Source of the DNA: Achromobacter veterisilvae
GTDB taxonomy: Bacteria > Pseudomonadota > Gammaproteobacteria > Burkholderiales > Burkholderiaceae_B
Assembly (NCBI RefSeq): GCF_900496975.1
Contig: NZ_UFQC01000027.1
Location: forward strand, 1 to 64,000
DNA: 64,000 nucleotides
Direction of reading: 5' to 3'
This document shows, piece by piece, positions 9,230 to 17,450 of this stretch (its first letter is position 1; the number at the start of each line of letters is the position of its first letter). Below the pieces are notes generated by a model, which was not told the origin of the DNA, did no database searches, and saw only the letters and a program-made list of their open reading frames with translations. The position numbers were made by a program, and so were the translations under genes.

Positions 9230-9996
9230 TCCAGCCAAGACTCGCCTCCGTAGATCGTCTTGAGCATGGCCGCGTCCAGGCCCTGGCCGTCGCCGTCGTA
9301 GACCACGTGCCCGCCGGACATGCCGACGATGCGGGTGGCGTAGCGGCGGGCCAGTTCGACGTCATGGATGTTGACGATGACGGGGATGCCGGTGGCGTCG
9401 CCCTGCTCGGACAGCAGTTCCATGATCTCGACGGAGGTCTTCGGGTCCAGCGACGAGGTCGGCTCGTCGGCCAGCAGCAGTTGGGGGCGCTGCATCAGCG
9501 CGCGGGCGATGCCCACGCGCTGGCGCTGGCCGCCCGACAGCGCGTCCGCCCGCTGGTCGGCGAATCCCGCCAGGCCGACGGTGTCCAGCAGCCGGTAGGC
9601 GTGCTCGATGTCCTCGGCCTCGAAGCGCCGCATCCAGGCCTTGACGGCGGAGGTGTAGCCCAGCCGCCCGGTCAGGAGGTTTTCCATGACCGTCAGGCGT
9701 TCGACCAGGTTGTACTCCTGGAACACCATGCCGATGCGCCGGCGCGCGCGCCGCAGCGACGCGCCGCGCACCCGGGCCAGGTCCACCGTGCCATCGCGGG
9801 ACTGGAGCACGATCTCGCCGCGGGTGGGCTCGATCAGCCGGTTGATGCAGCGCAGGAGCGTGCTCTTGCCGGTGCCCGAGGGGCCGATGATGGCGGTCAG
9901 CCCTTGTCCCGCGATTTGCAGGTCGATGCCGTTGAGTACCGGCTGGCCGGCCCGGTATTCCTTCACCAGGCCGGAAATGCGTAGCGACGTCGTCAT
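9226..9996 (-). CDS. phnC: Phosphonate-type ABC transporter ATP-binding protein
   Basis: This 256-residue ABC ATPase powers the PhnD/PhnE importer. It has Walker [10 protein letters not shown], signature [15 protein letters not shown], Walker [14 protein letters not shown] and a switch histidine in [11 protein letters not shown]. These motifs, and the [20 protein letters not shown] segment, match PhnC rather than general amino-acid ATPases. The gene lies eight bases downstream of phnD and overlaps the first permease by four bases, so the four transporter genes form one transcription unit. Confidence 0.95.
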   Translation of the reverse strand: MTTSLRISGLVKEYRAGQPVLNGIDLQIAGQGLTAIIGPSGTGKSTLLRCINRLIEPTRGEIVLQSRDGTVDLARVRGASLRRARRRIGMVFQEYNLVERLTVMENLLTGRLGYTSAVKAWMRRFEAEDIEHAYRLLDTVGLAGFADQRADALSGGQRQRVGIARALMQRPQLLLADEPTSSLDPKTSVEIMELLSEQGDATGIPVIVNIHDVELARRYATRIVGMSGGHVVYDGDGQGLDAAMLKTIYGGESWLE

Positions 9997-10003
9997 ACTG
10001 GAA

Positions 10004-11002
10004 TTACTTCTTGCTCTTGGCGGTTTCGCGGTCGTAGGCGGCGCGGTTGAAGCTCTCGCCGCCGGATTCGGCGACCTGGCGGACGATGGCCCAGTCTTTC
10101 TGGTAGGTCACCGGATAGAAGCGGTCGGCGCCGTCGAAGGCCTTCGACATTTCCGCGGGGAAGCGGTAGTCGTAGAAGCACTTGAGCATCTGGTCGCGGA
10201 ACTTCGGCTCCAGGTCATGCGCGTAGGCGAACGAGGAGGTCGGGAATTTCTCGCTGCGGTAGATCACGCGGAAGTCGGCTTCCTTGACCTGGCCGCGTTC
10301 GACCATGCGCTTGAAGACGTCCGAGGCCACGGCCGCGGCGTCGTAGTCGCCGGAGTTCACGCCCATCACGGACTGGTCGTGCTTGCCCGAGAAGATCACC
10401 TTGTAGTCCTTGTCGGGCGTCAGGCCTTCCTTCGGGAACAGCGCCACGGGCGCCATGTGGCCGGAGTTGGACGACGGCGCGGTGTGCGCCAGCTTCTTGC
10501 CCTTCAGGTCGGTCAGCTTCTGGTACGGGCTGTCTTTCTTGACGATGACGATCAGGTTGTAGCCCTGGAAGCCGTCGGCGTAGCCCTTGACCGCGAACGG
10601 CACGGCGCCGGCGATGTTCACCGCGAAGGCGGTGGGGCCCGTCGAGAAGCCGCCCACGTGCAGGCGGCCCGAGCGCATCGCCTCGATTTCGGCCGCGTTG
10701 CTTTGCACCTGATAGAACACGACGCGCTTGCCCGTGCATTCGGACAGGTGCTTGGTGAAGGGCTTGAAGATGTCTTCGTAGACCGCCGGATCTTCCACCG
10801 GGGTATAGGTGAACACCAGCGTGGACGGCGTCTTCAGCTTGGACGCGTCGGCGGGCGTGTCCGCCACCAGGTCCTTGTTGGCGTCGCAGTACATCTGGTC
10901 CAGGTCGCCGCGGTTGGAGCAGGTGTCGGCGGCGTGGGCGGCGGGGGCCCCGAACGCGAGCGCGGCAACGGCGGCCGCTTGCAGTAGACGCAAGGCGTGC
11001 AT
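10004..11002 (-). CDS. phnD: Phosphate/phosphonate-type periplasmic binding protein
   Basis: This is a 332-residue periplasmic solute-binding protein of the PhnD family. It begins with a signal peptide of about 25 residues ([20 protein letters not shown], then AHA-A cleavage). The ligand-loop motif of the family is seen as [13 protein letters not shown]. The segment [20 protein letters not shown] is the usual PhnD opening (TPxED). The start is supported by an AGGAGA ribosome-binding site eight to nine bases upstream. The gene is preceded by three TGTTCG repeats and an IclR regulator gene. The ligand could be a phosphonate, phosphite or a phosphate ester; the neighbouring HAD phosphatase hints at a phosphate ester, which is inference. 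Confidence 0.92.
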   Translation of the reverse strand: MHALRLLQAAAVAALAFGAPAAHAADTCSNRGDLDQMYCDANKDLVADTPADASKLKTPSTLVFTYTPVEDPAVYEDIFKPFTKHLSECTGKRVVFYQVQSNAAEIEAMRSGRLHVGGFSTGPTAFAVNIAGAVPFAVKGYADGFQGYNLIVIVKKDSPYQKLTDLKGKKLAHTAPSSNSGHMAPVALFPKEGLTPDKDYKVIFSGKHDQSVMGVNSGDYDAAAVASDVFKRMVERGQVKEADFRVIYRSEKFPTSSFAYAHDLEPKFRDQMLKCFYDYRFPAEMSKAFDGADRFYPVTYQKDWAIVRQVAESGGESFNRAAYDRETAKSKK

Positions 11003-11097
11003 GGTGTGTCTCCTCTTGTAGATGAATATTTTCTGAATTCAATCACACAAGCGGGGACGGCACACCTGGGAAAGTCCCTGCCTTTCTTTTCGTCTTT

Positions 11098-11123
11098 TGT
11101 TCGAAATGTTCGGTTTATGTTCG
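11098..11123 (-). promoter_or_regulatory. Three TGTTCG direct repeats upstream of phnD, possible operator
   Basis: On the plus strand TGTTCG occurs at 11098-11103, 11107-11112 and 11118-11123 (CGAACA on the coding strand of phnD), spaced nine and eleven bases apart. The first is part of the palindrome TTCGAA. They lie in the AT-richer gap between the IclR gene and phnD, roughly 100-120 bases before the phnD start. They could be the binding site of the adjacent IclR protein or another regulator; this is inference. Confidence 0.4.
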
Positions 11124-11141
11124 TTTTTGCGCGAAGTGCGC

Positions 11142-11960
11142 TCAGGCGCGGTATCCCAGCTTGCGGGAGATCTCCTGGGCGCAGTCCTGCAGCGGACGCG
11201 CGATCGCGCCGTCCCAGGACACGTCGAACAGGCCGGTGGGCCCCAGGCTGGTCAGGGCCAGCACGATGTTGCCCGTGTTGTCGAACACCGGCACCGACAG
11301 GGCGTCGACCCCGGGCAGCGGATTGCCCAGCGCCCGCGCCATGCCGTGCACGCGGATGTCCGCCAACTGGGCTTCGATGTTGGCCCGGGATGCCTTGCGG
11401 GGCGGCGGCATGCTGGCGATGACGGCCGTGTCGCCCTCTTCGCGCGCGATGTAGTGCTCGCTGACCTTGGGCGGCAGCCAGGCGGCGAACACCAGGCCGG
11501 TGGCCGTGTGCAGCATGGACATCACCGTGCCCTTCCTCATGTTCACGTGCACCGGGTAGCTGGCTTCGGTCATGTGGATCATGGTGGGGCCGTGGGACCC
11601 GAGCACGGCGATGCCCAGCGTGTGGCCGATTTCCGACTGCAGCTTGGCGATCTCGGGCATGGCGATGCGCACGGGATCCAGGCGCTGCAGGCTGACCAGC
11701 CCCATCTGCAGGGCGAAGGGGCCGAGTTCGTATTGGCCGGTGATGGCGTCCTGCTGCACCAGCCCGACGCGGATGAAGCTGACCAGGTAGGGGTGCGCCT
11801 TGGCGGACGTCATGCCGGCGCCGGCGGCCAGGTCGCGCAGGGTCAGGGGCTTGCCGGCGTCGACCAGCGCGGCCAGCAGCGGCACGCCCACCTCGATGGA
11901 CTGGATGCTGCGGCGGCCGTCGTTCGAGGCGGGGGAAGCGGGGGTCTTGGATGTCGCCAC
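11142..11960 (-). CDS. IclR family transcriptional regulator
   Basis: This is a 272-residue one-component regulator. The N-terminal winged helix (about residues 25-80, with PLTLRDLAAGAGMTSAKAHPYL as recognition region) binds DNA. The C-terminal GAF-like effector domain (about 95-265) senses a small molecule. The frame opens with GTG at 11960, twelve bases after the HAD gene stop, so the two are probably co-transcribed. Its position just upstream of phnDCEE, with repeated TGTTCG elements between, suggests that it controls the importer. No effector can be deduced. Confidence 0.9.
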   Translation of the reverse strand: MATSKTPASPASNDGRRSIQSIEVGVPLLAALVDAGKPLTLRDLAAGAGMTSAKAHPYLVSFIRVGLVQQDAITGQYELGPFALQMGLVSLQRLDPVRIAMPEIAKLQSEIGHTLGIAVLGSHGPTMIHMTEASYPVHVNMRKGTVMSMLHTATGLVFAAWLPPKVSEHYIAREEGDTAVIASMPPPRKASRANIEAQLADIRVHGMARALGNPLPGVDALSVPVFDNTGNIVLALTSLGPTGLFDVSWDGAIARPLQDCAQEISRKLGYRA

Positions 11961-11972
11961 GTTTTGCGGACC

Positions 11973-12788
11973 TCAGGCCGGCTGTGCTTGGGAGGCGCGC
12001 GCGGCCAGCAGCCGGTCGGCCATTTCCACGAAGCCCGCGCCGCCGTGGAAGGCGGCGACGTAGGCCGGGCGGTGCGTCAGGCGGTGCAACTGGGCCTGGA
12101 TATTGGCCACGCCGACCGAAACCGGGAAGTAGGCGAACATCGGCTCGTCGTTGGGAGAATCGCCGATGAACAGCGTGCTGTCCAGGGCGCCGGCCACGTC
12201 GGCGCCGAATTCCCGCTGGAACATCGTGCGGGTCATGGTGAGCTTGTCGTAGTCGCCGAACCAGCCGTTGACGTGGATGGAGCTGACCTTGGCCTGGGCG
12301 CCGGCCTCCTGGAAGATCTCGACGATCCGGCTCACGGCCGAGTCGGGCAGGGCGGGCACGTCCTCGCAGAAGTCGATGGCCAGGTCGGCCACGCGGTAGT
12401 CCTGGTCGCTGGCCACCGCGGCGCCGGGGACTTCGGCCAGGACGCGGTCGCGGATCGCGTCCAGCTTGCGGCGGCTGGCCTGGCGCGAGGCCGCGTCGGT
12501 CCAGTAGTGCGTCGTCATGCGGCGGGCCTGGCGGTCATAGGCGTAGTAGAACGCGCCGTTCTCCCCGACCACGGCGCGCACCGGCCACATGCGCGCGATG
12601 TGGTCGCACCAGCCGGCCGGGCGGCCCGTGATGGGCACCACCTGGATGCCGGCCTGTTCCAGGCGTTCCAGCGCCGCGTAGGCGTCCGCCGGCAGGCGGC
12701 CTTCGGTCGTCAGCGTGTCGTCGATGTCGGTCAGCACGACGCGGACGGCCGCCGCGACGGTCAAGGGCATGGCCGCAAGGGCTTGCAT
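11973..12788 (-). CDS. HAD-superfamily (subclass IIB) phosphatase
   Basis: This is a 271-residue HAD-fold hydrolase of the Cof/sucrose-phosphatase-like subclass. Motif I is DIDDTLT (nucleophile Asp near residue 21), motif II is ITGRP, and motif IV is [11 protein letters not shown] mobile cap domain lies between. The ATG at 12788 is chosen because a GAGGAAA ribosome-binding site sits eight bases before it; an ATG eleven codons further upstream lacks one. The gene is the first of a minus-strand series with the IclR regulator and a Phn-type importer, so the enzyme may dephosphorylate whatever the importer brings in. It is not PhnX or another known phosphonatase by motif. The substrate is unknown. 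Confidence 0.82.
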   Translation of the reverse strand: MQALAAMPLTVAAAVRVVLTDIDDTLTTEGRLPADAYAALERLEQAGIQVVPITGRPAGWCDHIARMWPVRAVVGENGAFYYAYDRQARRMTTHYWTDAASRQASRRKLDAIRDRVLAEVPGAAVASDQDYRVADLAIDFCEDVPALPDSAVSRIVEIFQEAGAQAKVSSIHVNGWFGDYDKLTMTRTMFQREFGADVAGALDSTLFIGDSPNDEPMFAYFPVSVGVANIQAQLHRLTHRPAYVAAFHGGAGFVEMADRLLAARASQAQPA

Positions 12789-12946
12789 GGGTTTTTTCCT
12801 CGTGGGAGCGTAGTTTTCCAAGGGGGGTCTCCGGCCGGAAGTTTAACCGGATGCCTCCCCGCGGACGGGGCCGGGAGGCCCGGATAGGGGTTCTGCCGCC
12901 AGGGGCGGTAAAATCCGGGCTTTCCCGCCTGGTTTGCGTGCCCGCC

Positions 12947-14122
12947 ATGTCCGTCCAGTTGTCCTCTTTGCCCGGCTCCGAGCCGGAATCCTTCGGTATC
13001 GCTTCGGTCGCCGAGATCATCGCCGAGCTGCGCGCCGGCCGCATCGTCATCCTGGTCGACGAAGAAGACCGCGAAAATGAAGGCGACCTCGTCATGGCCG
13101 CCGAATTCGTCACGCCCGAAGCCATCAACTTCATGGTGACGCATGGCCGCGGCCTGGTCTGCCTGACCCTGACCGAAGACCGCTGCCGCCAACTGGACCT
13201 GCCCCTGATGGCGGCCCGCAACGGCACGCGCTACGGCACCAACTTCACGCAGTCCATCGAGGCCGCGGAAGGCGTCGAAACCGGCATTTCCGCCGCGGAC
13301 CGCGCCCGCACCATCCAGGTGGCGGTGGCGCGCGACGCCAAGCCGTCCGACCTGGTCCAGCCGGGCCACATCTTCCCGGTCCGGGCCGTTCCCGGCGGCG
13401 TGCTGGTGCGCGCGGGCCACACCGAGGCCGGCTGCGACCTGACCGCCATGGCCGGGCTGACGCCCGCCGCGGTCATCTGCGAGATCCTGAAGCCCGACGG
13501 CACCATGGCGCGCCTGCCCGACCTGGTGGAATTCGCCCGCCAGCACAGCCTGAAGATCGGCACCATCGCGGACCTGATCCAGTACCGCAGCGAACACGAA
13601 TCCATCGTCAAGCGCGTCGGCAAGCGGTCCATGCAGACGGCCTGGGGCACTTTCGAGGCCGTGGCCTACGAAGACGCCGCCACCGGCTCCGCCCATTTGG
13701 CGCTGGTGCATGGTAATGTGACTCCCGACGTCGAGACGCTGGTGCGCGTGCATGAACCGGCGTCCGTGCTGGACGTGCTCGACACCGGCGCCAGCCCGCA
13801 CAGTTGGGGCGTGGCGCAGGCGCTCGCCGCCATCGCCGCGGCGCCGGCGGGCGTGCTGGTGCTGATGAACTGCCAGTCCTCCACCGAGCACCTGTTTGGC
13901 CAGATCGCCGGCTGGAACGACCCGAAAGCCACGGCCAATCCCGCCAACGCCGATCGCTTCGGCCTGCGCACCTACGGGATTGGCGCCCAGATCCTGCGCG
14001 ACCTGAACGTGGGCCAGATGAAGCTGCTGGCCCGTCCGCGCAAGATGCCCAGCATGACGGGCTTCTCGCTCACCATTACAGGTTACGATTGCGACCCTCC
14101 GAACACTCCCGCAACACACTGA
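12947..14122 (+). CDS. ribBA: 3,4-dihydroxy-2-butanone 4-phosphate synthase fused to degenerate GTP cyclohydrolase II domain
   Basis: This is a 391-residue RibBA-type protein of riboflavin synthesis. Residues 1 to about 205 form RibB, which converts ribulose 5-phosphate to 3,4-dihydroxy-2-butanone 4-phosphate. The motifs [28 protein letters not shown] and [11 protein letters not shown] are intact. The remainder matches the RibA fold (LVRVHEP..., [22 protein letters not shown]). It lacks the three zinc-binding cysteines of the SECLTGD...RCDCG region and the EGRGIGL motif, so it is probably not an active GTP cyclohydrolase. The ATG at 12947 gives the standard N-terminus; longer in-frame starts encode non-conserved residues. 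It heads the ribBA-ribH-nusB run. No FMN riboswitch was recognised upstream. Confidence 0.93.
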   Translation: MSVQLSSLPGSEPESFGIASVAEIIAELRAGRIVILVDEEDRENEGDLVMAAEFVTPEAINFMVTHGRGLVCLTLTEDRCRQLDLPLMAARNGTRYGTNFTQSIEAAEGVETGISAADRARTIQVAVARDAKPSDLVQPGHIFPVRAVPGGVLVRAGHTEAGCDLTAMAGLTPAAVICEILKPDGTMARLPDLVEFARQHSLKIGTIADLIQYRSEHESIVKRVGKRSMQTAWGTFEAVAYEDAATGSAHLALVHGNVTPDVETLVRVHEPASVLDVLDTGASPHSWGVAQALAAIAAAPAGVLVLMNCQSSTEHLFGQIAGWNDPKATANPANADRFGLRTYGIGAQILRDLNVGQMKLLARPRKMPSMTGFSLTITGYDCDPPNTPATH

Positions 14123-14132
14123 AGGCCGACAC

Positions 14133-14666
14133 ATGAACCCTTACATCCTTACCCCCGACCTGAACGGCGAAGGGCTGCACATCGGCATCGTACGCGCCCG
14201 CTTCAACGAAGAAATCGGCCAGGCCGAACTCGAAGCGTGCCTGAAGGAACTGGCTGAGTTGGGCGTGGACGAACGCGACGTGATGGTCGCCACCGTTCCT
14301 GGCGCCCTGGAACTGGGCGTGGCCCTGTCCCACATGGCCGAAACGTTCGAATTCGACGCCTTGATCGCGCTGGGCGCCGTCATCCGCGGCGAAACCTATC
14401 ACTTTGAAGTGGTCAGCAACGAAATGGCCACGGCAATCACCCGTATTTCCCTGGAAACCGGCATTCCCGTCGCGAATGGCGTGCTGACCGTCGACACCGA
14501 CGAGCAGGCGCAGGCGCGCGCCGCCGGCAAGGGCCGCGATTGCGCCCAGGTGGCCGTTGAAATGGCCAACCTGGTGGCGGCCCTGGAACCCGAGGAAGAA
14601 GACGACGAAGACGACGAAGACGAGGACGAAGATTTTGACGACGAAGAAGACGACGACCAGCGCTGA
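14133..14666 (+). CDS. ribH: 6,7-dimethyl-8-ribityllumazine synthase with acidic C-terminal tail
   Basis: RibH condenses 5-amino-6-ribitylaminouracil with dihydroxybutanone phosphate to give lumazine, the step after RibB. The 177-residue protein has the family signatures [21 protein letters not shown] and the catalytic His region [16 protein letters not shown]. The core ends near residue 150. It is followed by about 25 residues that are almost only Asp and Glu, which is longer than in typical RibH. The DNA of that tail is a GAC/GAA-rich tract shared in another frame with the start of nusB. The gene starts ten bases after the ribBA stop. Confidence 0.96.
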   Translation: MNPYILTPDLNGEGLHIGIVRARFNEEIGQAELEACLKELAELGVDERDVMVATVPGALELGVALSHMAETFEFDALIALGAVIRGETYHFEVVSNEMATAITRISLETGIPVANGVLTVDTDEQAQARAAGKGRDCAQVAVEMANLVAALEPEEEDDEDDEDEDEDFDDEEDDDQR

Positions 14667-15132
14667 TAGCGCGGCGCAAGCCCGCGCCAACGCGCGCAGC
14701 GCCCGGCGCCGTGCACGCGAATTCGCGTTGCAGGGCGTGTACGCGTGGCTGCTGCGCGGCGGCGAAGGCACGCAGGACGCCGGCGAGATCGACGCCCATC
14801 TGCGTGACACCGAGGATTTCTCCGAGGCCGACGCGCAGTGGTTCAAGACCTTGCTGCATGGCGTCCTGCGCGAGGCGCCCACGCTGCGCGAGCGTTTCAC
14901 GCCCTACGTCGACCGCCCGCTGGCCGAGTTGTCGCCCGTCGAGCATGGCATCCTGCTGATCGGCAGCTTCGAACTGATCCATCACGTCGAAGTGCCGTAC
15001 AAGGTCGCCATCAATGAAGCCGTCGAACTCGCCAAGTCTTTCGGCGGCACCGACGGGTTCAAGTTCGTCAACGGCGTGCTCGACAAGCTGGCTGCCGACG
15101 TACGCGCGCACGAGGTCCAGAACAAGAAGTAA
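14635..15132 (+). CDS. nusB: Transcription antitermination factor NusB (start uncertain)
   Basis: NusB binds boxA RNA with NusE (S10) to promote antitermination on rRNA operons. The helical core is clear: [56 protein letters not shown] and [10 protein letters not shown]. The start is not obvious. An ATG at 14557 would overlap ribH by 110 bases and add a Lys/Thr repeat. The TTG at 14635, nine bases after a GAGG, overlaps ribH by 32 bases and gives 165 residues, close to the family length, so it is used here. No other ATG, GTG or TTG start occurs between it and the conserved core. The gene is coupled to ribH. Confidence 0.85.
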   Translation: MTTKKTTTSADSAAQARANARSARRRAREFALQGVYAWLLRGGEGTQDAGEIDAHLRDTEDFSEADAQWFKTLLHGVLREAPTLRERFTPYVDRPLAELSPVEHGILLIGSFELIHHVEVPYKVAINEAVELAKSFGGTDGFKFVNGVLDKLAADVRAHEVQNKK

Positions 15133-15222
15133 CCCCCCCGAAGCGCTGCGCGCTTCCCCCCCAGGGGGGCGCCGCTGCGGACCGGCGGAGCCGGCTCCGC
15201 GCGGCCCGGATCGGGGGGCACC
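15133..15222. repeat. GC-rich dispersed intergenic repeat with hairpins
   Basis: Immediately after nusB lies a C/G-rich element with stacked self-complementary parts: GAAGCGC-TGC-GCGCTTC, a CCCCCC-A-GGGGGG pair, and GGAGCCGGCTCC. It is built like the intergenic repeats known to recur in Alcaligenaceae genomes. That resemblance is from memory and only one copy is present in this window, so its repeated nature is inferred. Confidence 0.5.
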
Positions 15223-15255
15223 TGTTTCTTGCGATGAGCGGCTTGGGTGGGCCTC

Positions 15256-15291
15256 CTTCCCGCTAGTGCGGGAGGCGATGCATTATTTTTG
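15256..15291 (+). terminator. Possible intrinsic terminator after nusB
   Basis: An 8-bp stem (inner arms TCCCGC at 15258-15263 and GCGGGA at 15268-15273, loop TAGT) is followed eight to ten bases later by ATTATTTTTG. The gap between stem and T-run makes it weaker than a canonical terminator. Confidence 0.4.
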
Positions 15292-15353
15292 TTAGGGCTG
15301 TCGTCCCGTGTGGGATTCAATGCCGGCCAGCCGCGCCGGACTGCGGAGTTGCC

Positions 15354-16319
15354 TTGGCGTCCGAATTTGATCTGATCGCGCGCTATTTCACCCGCGCCGC
15401 GCCTGCCGGGCTCCTGGGCGTGGGGGATGACTGCGCCTTGTTTTCTGTGCCGCCCGGCGAACGGGTGGCCACCAGCACGGACCTGCTGTTGGAAGGACGC
15501 CATTTCTTTTCCGACGTGGATCCGAAGGCGCTGGGGCACAAGGCCCTGGCCGTGAATCTGTCCGACCTTGCCGCCATGGGCGCGCGTCCGCTGGGCTGCG
15601 TGCTGGGCCTGGCGCTGCCTCGCGTGGACGAACCCTGGCTGGCCGCGTTCGCGCAGGGTTTCCATGCCCTGGCGGACGCCCACGGCTGCCCTCTTATCGG
15701 CGGCGACACCACCCGCAGCGCCCATGACCTCGCCATCAGCGTGACGGTTTTCGGCGCGGTGAAGGCGGACCAGGCCTTCTTGCGCAGCGCCGCGCGGACG
15801 GGTGACGATATCTGGGTGTCGGGCGAACTGGGCGCCGCGGACGTGGCGTACCGCCTGCTCGATGGCCAGTATCCCGCCGATCCCCAGCGGCTCGCCGCCA
15901 CCCGGGGCGCGCTGGAACGTCCCGAGCCACAAGTCGCGCTGGGCCTGGCGCTGCGAGGCATTGCCCGCGCGGCGATCGATATTTCGGACGGCCTGCTGCA
16001 AGACCTGGGCCACGTGCTGGCGGCCAGCTCGGCGGGCGCCACGCTGCGTTACGCGGACATGCCCGTCGCCGCAGCGCTGGCCGGCCTGGCGGAGGCGCCG
16101 CTGCGCCGCGCCGTGCTGGGCGGCGGCGACGTGTATCAGTTGTGCTTCACCGCGCCGGCCGAACGCCGCGAGGCCGTCCTGGCGGCGGCGCGCGCGGCCA
16201 GTGCGCGCGTGACCCGGGTGGGCGAAATCCGCGCCGAGCCCGGGCTCGCGGTGCTGGATGCCGGGGGGAGGCCGATGGCCGAGCTGCCGCGCGGTTTCGA
16301 TCACTTTCCCGCGGCCTGA
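15354..16319 (+). CDS. thiL: Thiamine-monophosphate kinase
   Basis: ThiL phosphorylates thiamine monophosphate to thiamine pyrophosphate using ATP. The 321-residue protein shows the family motifs EFDLIARYF, GVGDDCA, TSTDLLLEGRHF, KALAVNLSDLAAMGARP and GGDTTRS. The start is TTG at 15354 with GGAG six bases upstream; it gives the canonical N-terminus. The gene is 221 bases after nusB, beyond the intergenic repeat, and probably has its own promoter. It leads a thiL-pgpA-cinA run. No TPP riboswitch was seen. Confidence 0.95.
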   Translation: MASEFDLIARYFTRAAPAGLLGVGDDCALFSVPPGERVATSTDLLLEGRHFFSDVDPKALGHKALAVNLSDLAAMGARPLGCVLGLALPRVDEPWLAAFAQGFHALADAHGCPLIGGDTTRSAHDLAISVTVFGAVKADQAFLRSAARTGDDIWVSGELGAADVAYRLLDGQYPADPQRLAATRGALERPEPQVALGLALRGIARAAIDISDGLLQDLGHVLAASSAGATLRYADMPVAAALAGLAEAPLRRAVLGGGDVYQLCFTAPAERREAVLAAARAASARVTRVGEIRAEPGLAVLDAGGRPMAELPRGFDHFPAA

Positions 16320-16350
16320 TTCCCGCGCAGACTTTTTCCGACCTTCAGAC

Positions 16351-16887
16351 ATGCCGTCCTCCGATACCCGATCCCCCTCGATGCGCGATCGCGCCCGCGC
16401 CGCCTATCCCTCGCTGGGCTGGGTCTGCCGCGATCCCGGCCGTCTCATCGCCTTCGGGCTGGGCAGCGGCCTGATCCGGCCGGCGTCGGGCACCTGGGGC
16501 ACGCTGCTGGCCTGGGCGATCTGGGCCGCCGCCGCGCCGGCGGCGTCCGACCTGGCGATCGGCGTATTCCTGGCCCTGGCGTTTCTCTACGGTTGCTGGG
16601 CCTGCCATCGCGTCGGCCGTGAACTCCAGCAGCCGGATCATGTCGGAATGGTCTGGGACGAGATGGTGGCGTTCTGGCTGGTGCTCTGGCTGACGCCGGC
16701 GGGCTGGTTGCCGCAGGCGCTGGCGTTCGTGCTGTTCCGCACGTTCGACATCGTCAAGCCGCCTCCCATCAAGTTCTTCGACGCCCACATCAAGGGCGGT
16801 TTCGGCGTAATGTGGGACGATATCGTGGCGGCCGGATACGCCTTGCTGGTCATGGCGCTGGTCGCGCGCACAGGAGTCTTGGGATGA
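16351..16887 (+). CDS. pgpA: Phosphatidylglycerophosphatase A
   Basis: PgpA removes the terminal phosphate of phosphatidylglycerol phosphate in the inner membrane, the last step of phosphatidylglycerol synthesis. The 178-residue protein has the family segments GSGLIRPASGTWGTLLAW, an acidic VWDEMVAFWLV stretch (metal site), FRTFDIVKPPPIKFFD and GGFGVMWDDIVAAGYA, with about four hydrophobic helices. The ATG at 16351 is preferred; earlier in-frame codons overlap thiL and are not conserved. The stop overlaps the cinA start by four bases. Confidence 0.94.
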   Translation: MPSSDTRSPSMRDRARAAYPSLGWVCRDPGRLIAFGLGSGLIRPASGTWGTLLAWAIWAAAAPAASDLAIGVFLALAFLYGCWACHRVGRELQQPDHVGMVWDEMVAFWLVLWLTPAGWLPQALAFVLFRTFDIVKPPPIKFFDAHIKGGFGVMWDDIVAAGYALLVMALVARTGVLG

Positions 16888-17450
16888 GCGAACGACAACA
16901 GGGCACCCCGCCCAACCGATCCCCCGCGGAACTGGCGCAGGCGACCGCGCTGGGACTGGCCGAGCTGCTGGGCGATGCCCTGCGGCGCAAGGGCTGGATG
17001 CTGGGCACGGCCGAATCCTGCACCGGCGGCCTGCTGGCCGGAGCCGTCACGGCGGTGGCGGGGTCCAGCGAATGGTTCGAGCGCGGCTTCGTCACCTACA
17101 GCAACGAGGCCAAGGTGTCCGAGCTGGACGTTTCCCCCGACGCCCTGCATCACTTCGGCGCGGTCAGCGAGCCGGTCGCCCTGGAAATGGCCAACGGCGT
17201 CCTGCTGGCGTCCCCCGCCGCGCATGTGGCGGTGTCCACGACCGGCATCGCGGGGCCGGGCGGCGCCACGCCCGGCAAGCCGGTCGGGATGGTGTGCTTC
17301 GGCTTCGCCTTGCGGGCCGGCGACGGCATCAGCAGCCGGGCGGTCACGCACGTCTTCCCCGGCGACCGGACGCAGGTGCGCCAGTCGGCGGTGGAATACG
17401 CGCTGCGCGGGCTGCTGGAATTCGTCGGCGCGCCGGCGAACCGGCGCTAG
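16884..17450 (+). CDS. pncC: CinA C-terminal domain nicotinamide-nucleotide amidase
   Basis: This is a 188-residue stand-alone CinA C-terminal (PncC) domain. It deamidates nicotinamide mononucleotide to nicotinate mononucleotide in NAD recycling. The motifs are TAESCTGGLLAGAVT, YSNEAKVSELDV and STTGIAGPGGATPGKPVG. The start overlaps the pgpA stop (ATGA), so translation is coupled. There is no N-terminal molybdopterin-binding COG1058 domain, as is usual in proteobacteria. Its 3' end overlaps the convergent MFS gene by four bases. Confidence 0.93.
   Translation: MSERQQGTPPNRSPAELAQATALGLAELLGDALRRKGWMLGTAESCTGGLLAGAVTAVAGSSEWFERGFVTYSNEAKVSELDVSPDALHHFGAVSEPVALEMANGVLLASPAAHVAVSTTGIAGPGGATPGKPVGMVCFGFALRAGDGISSRAVTHVFPGDRTQVRQSAVEYALRGLLEFVGAPANRR

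Noticed and set aside
12789-12946. FMN riboswitch before ribBA
   Set aside because: The conserved AGGGGC/GGCGGT-type core segments of the RFN element were not found in the short upstream region.
14557-14634. NusB starting at ATG 14557
   Set aside because: It would overlap ribH by 110 bases and add a low-complexity Lys/Thr repeat not found in NusB. The TTG at 14635 is better placed.
15223-15353. TPP riboswitch before thiL
   Set aside because: No CTGAGA or thi-box-like segments were seen.
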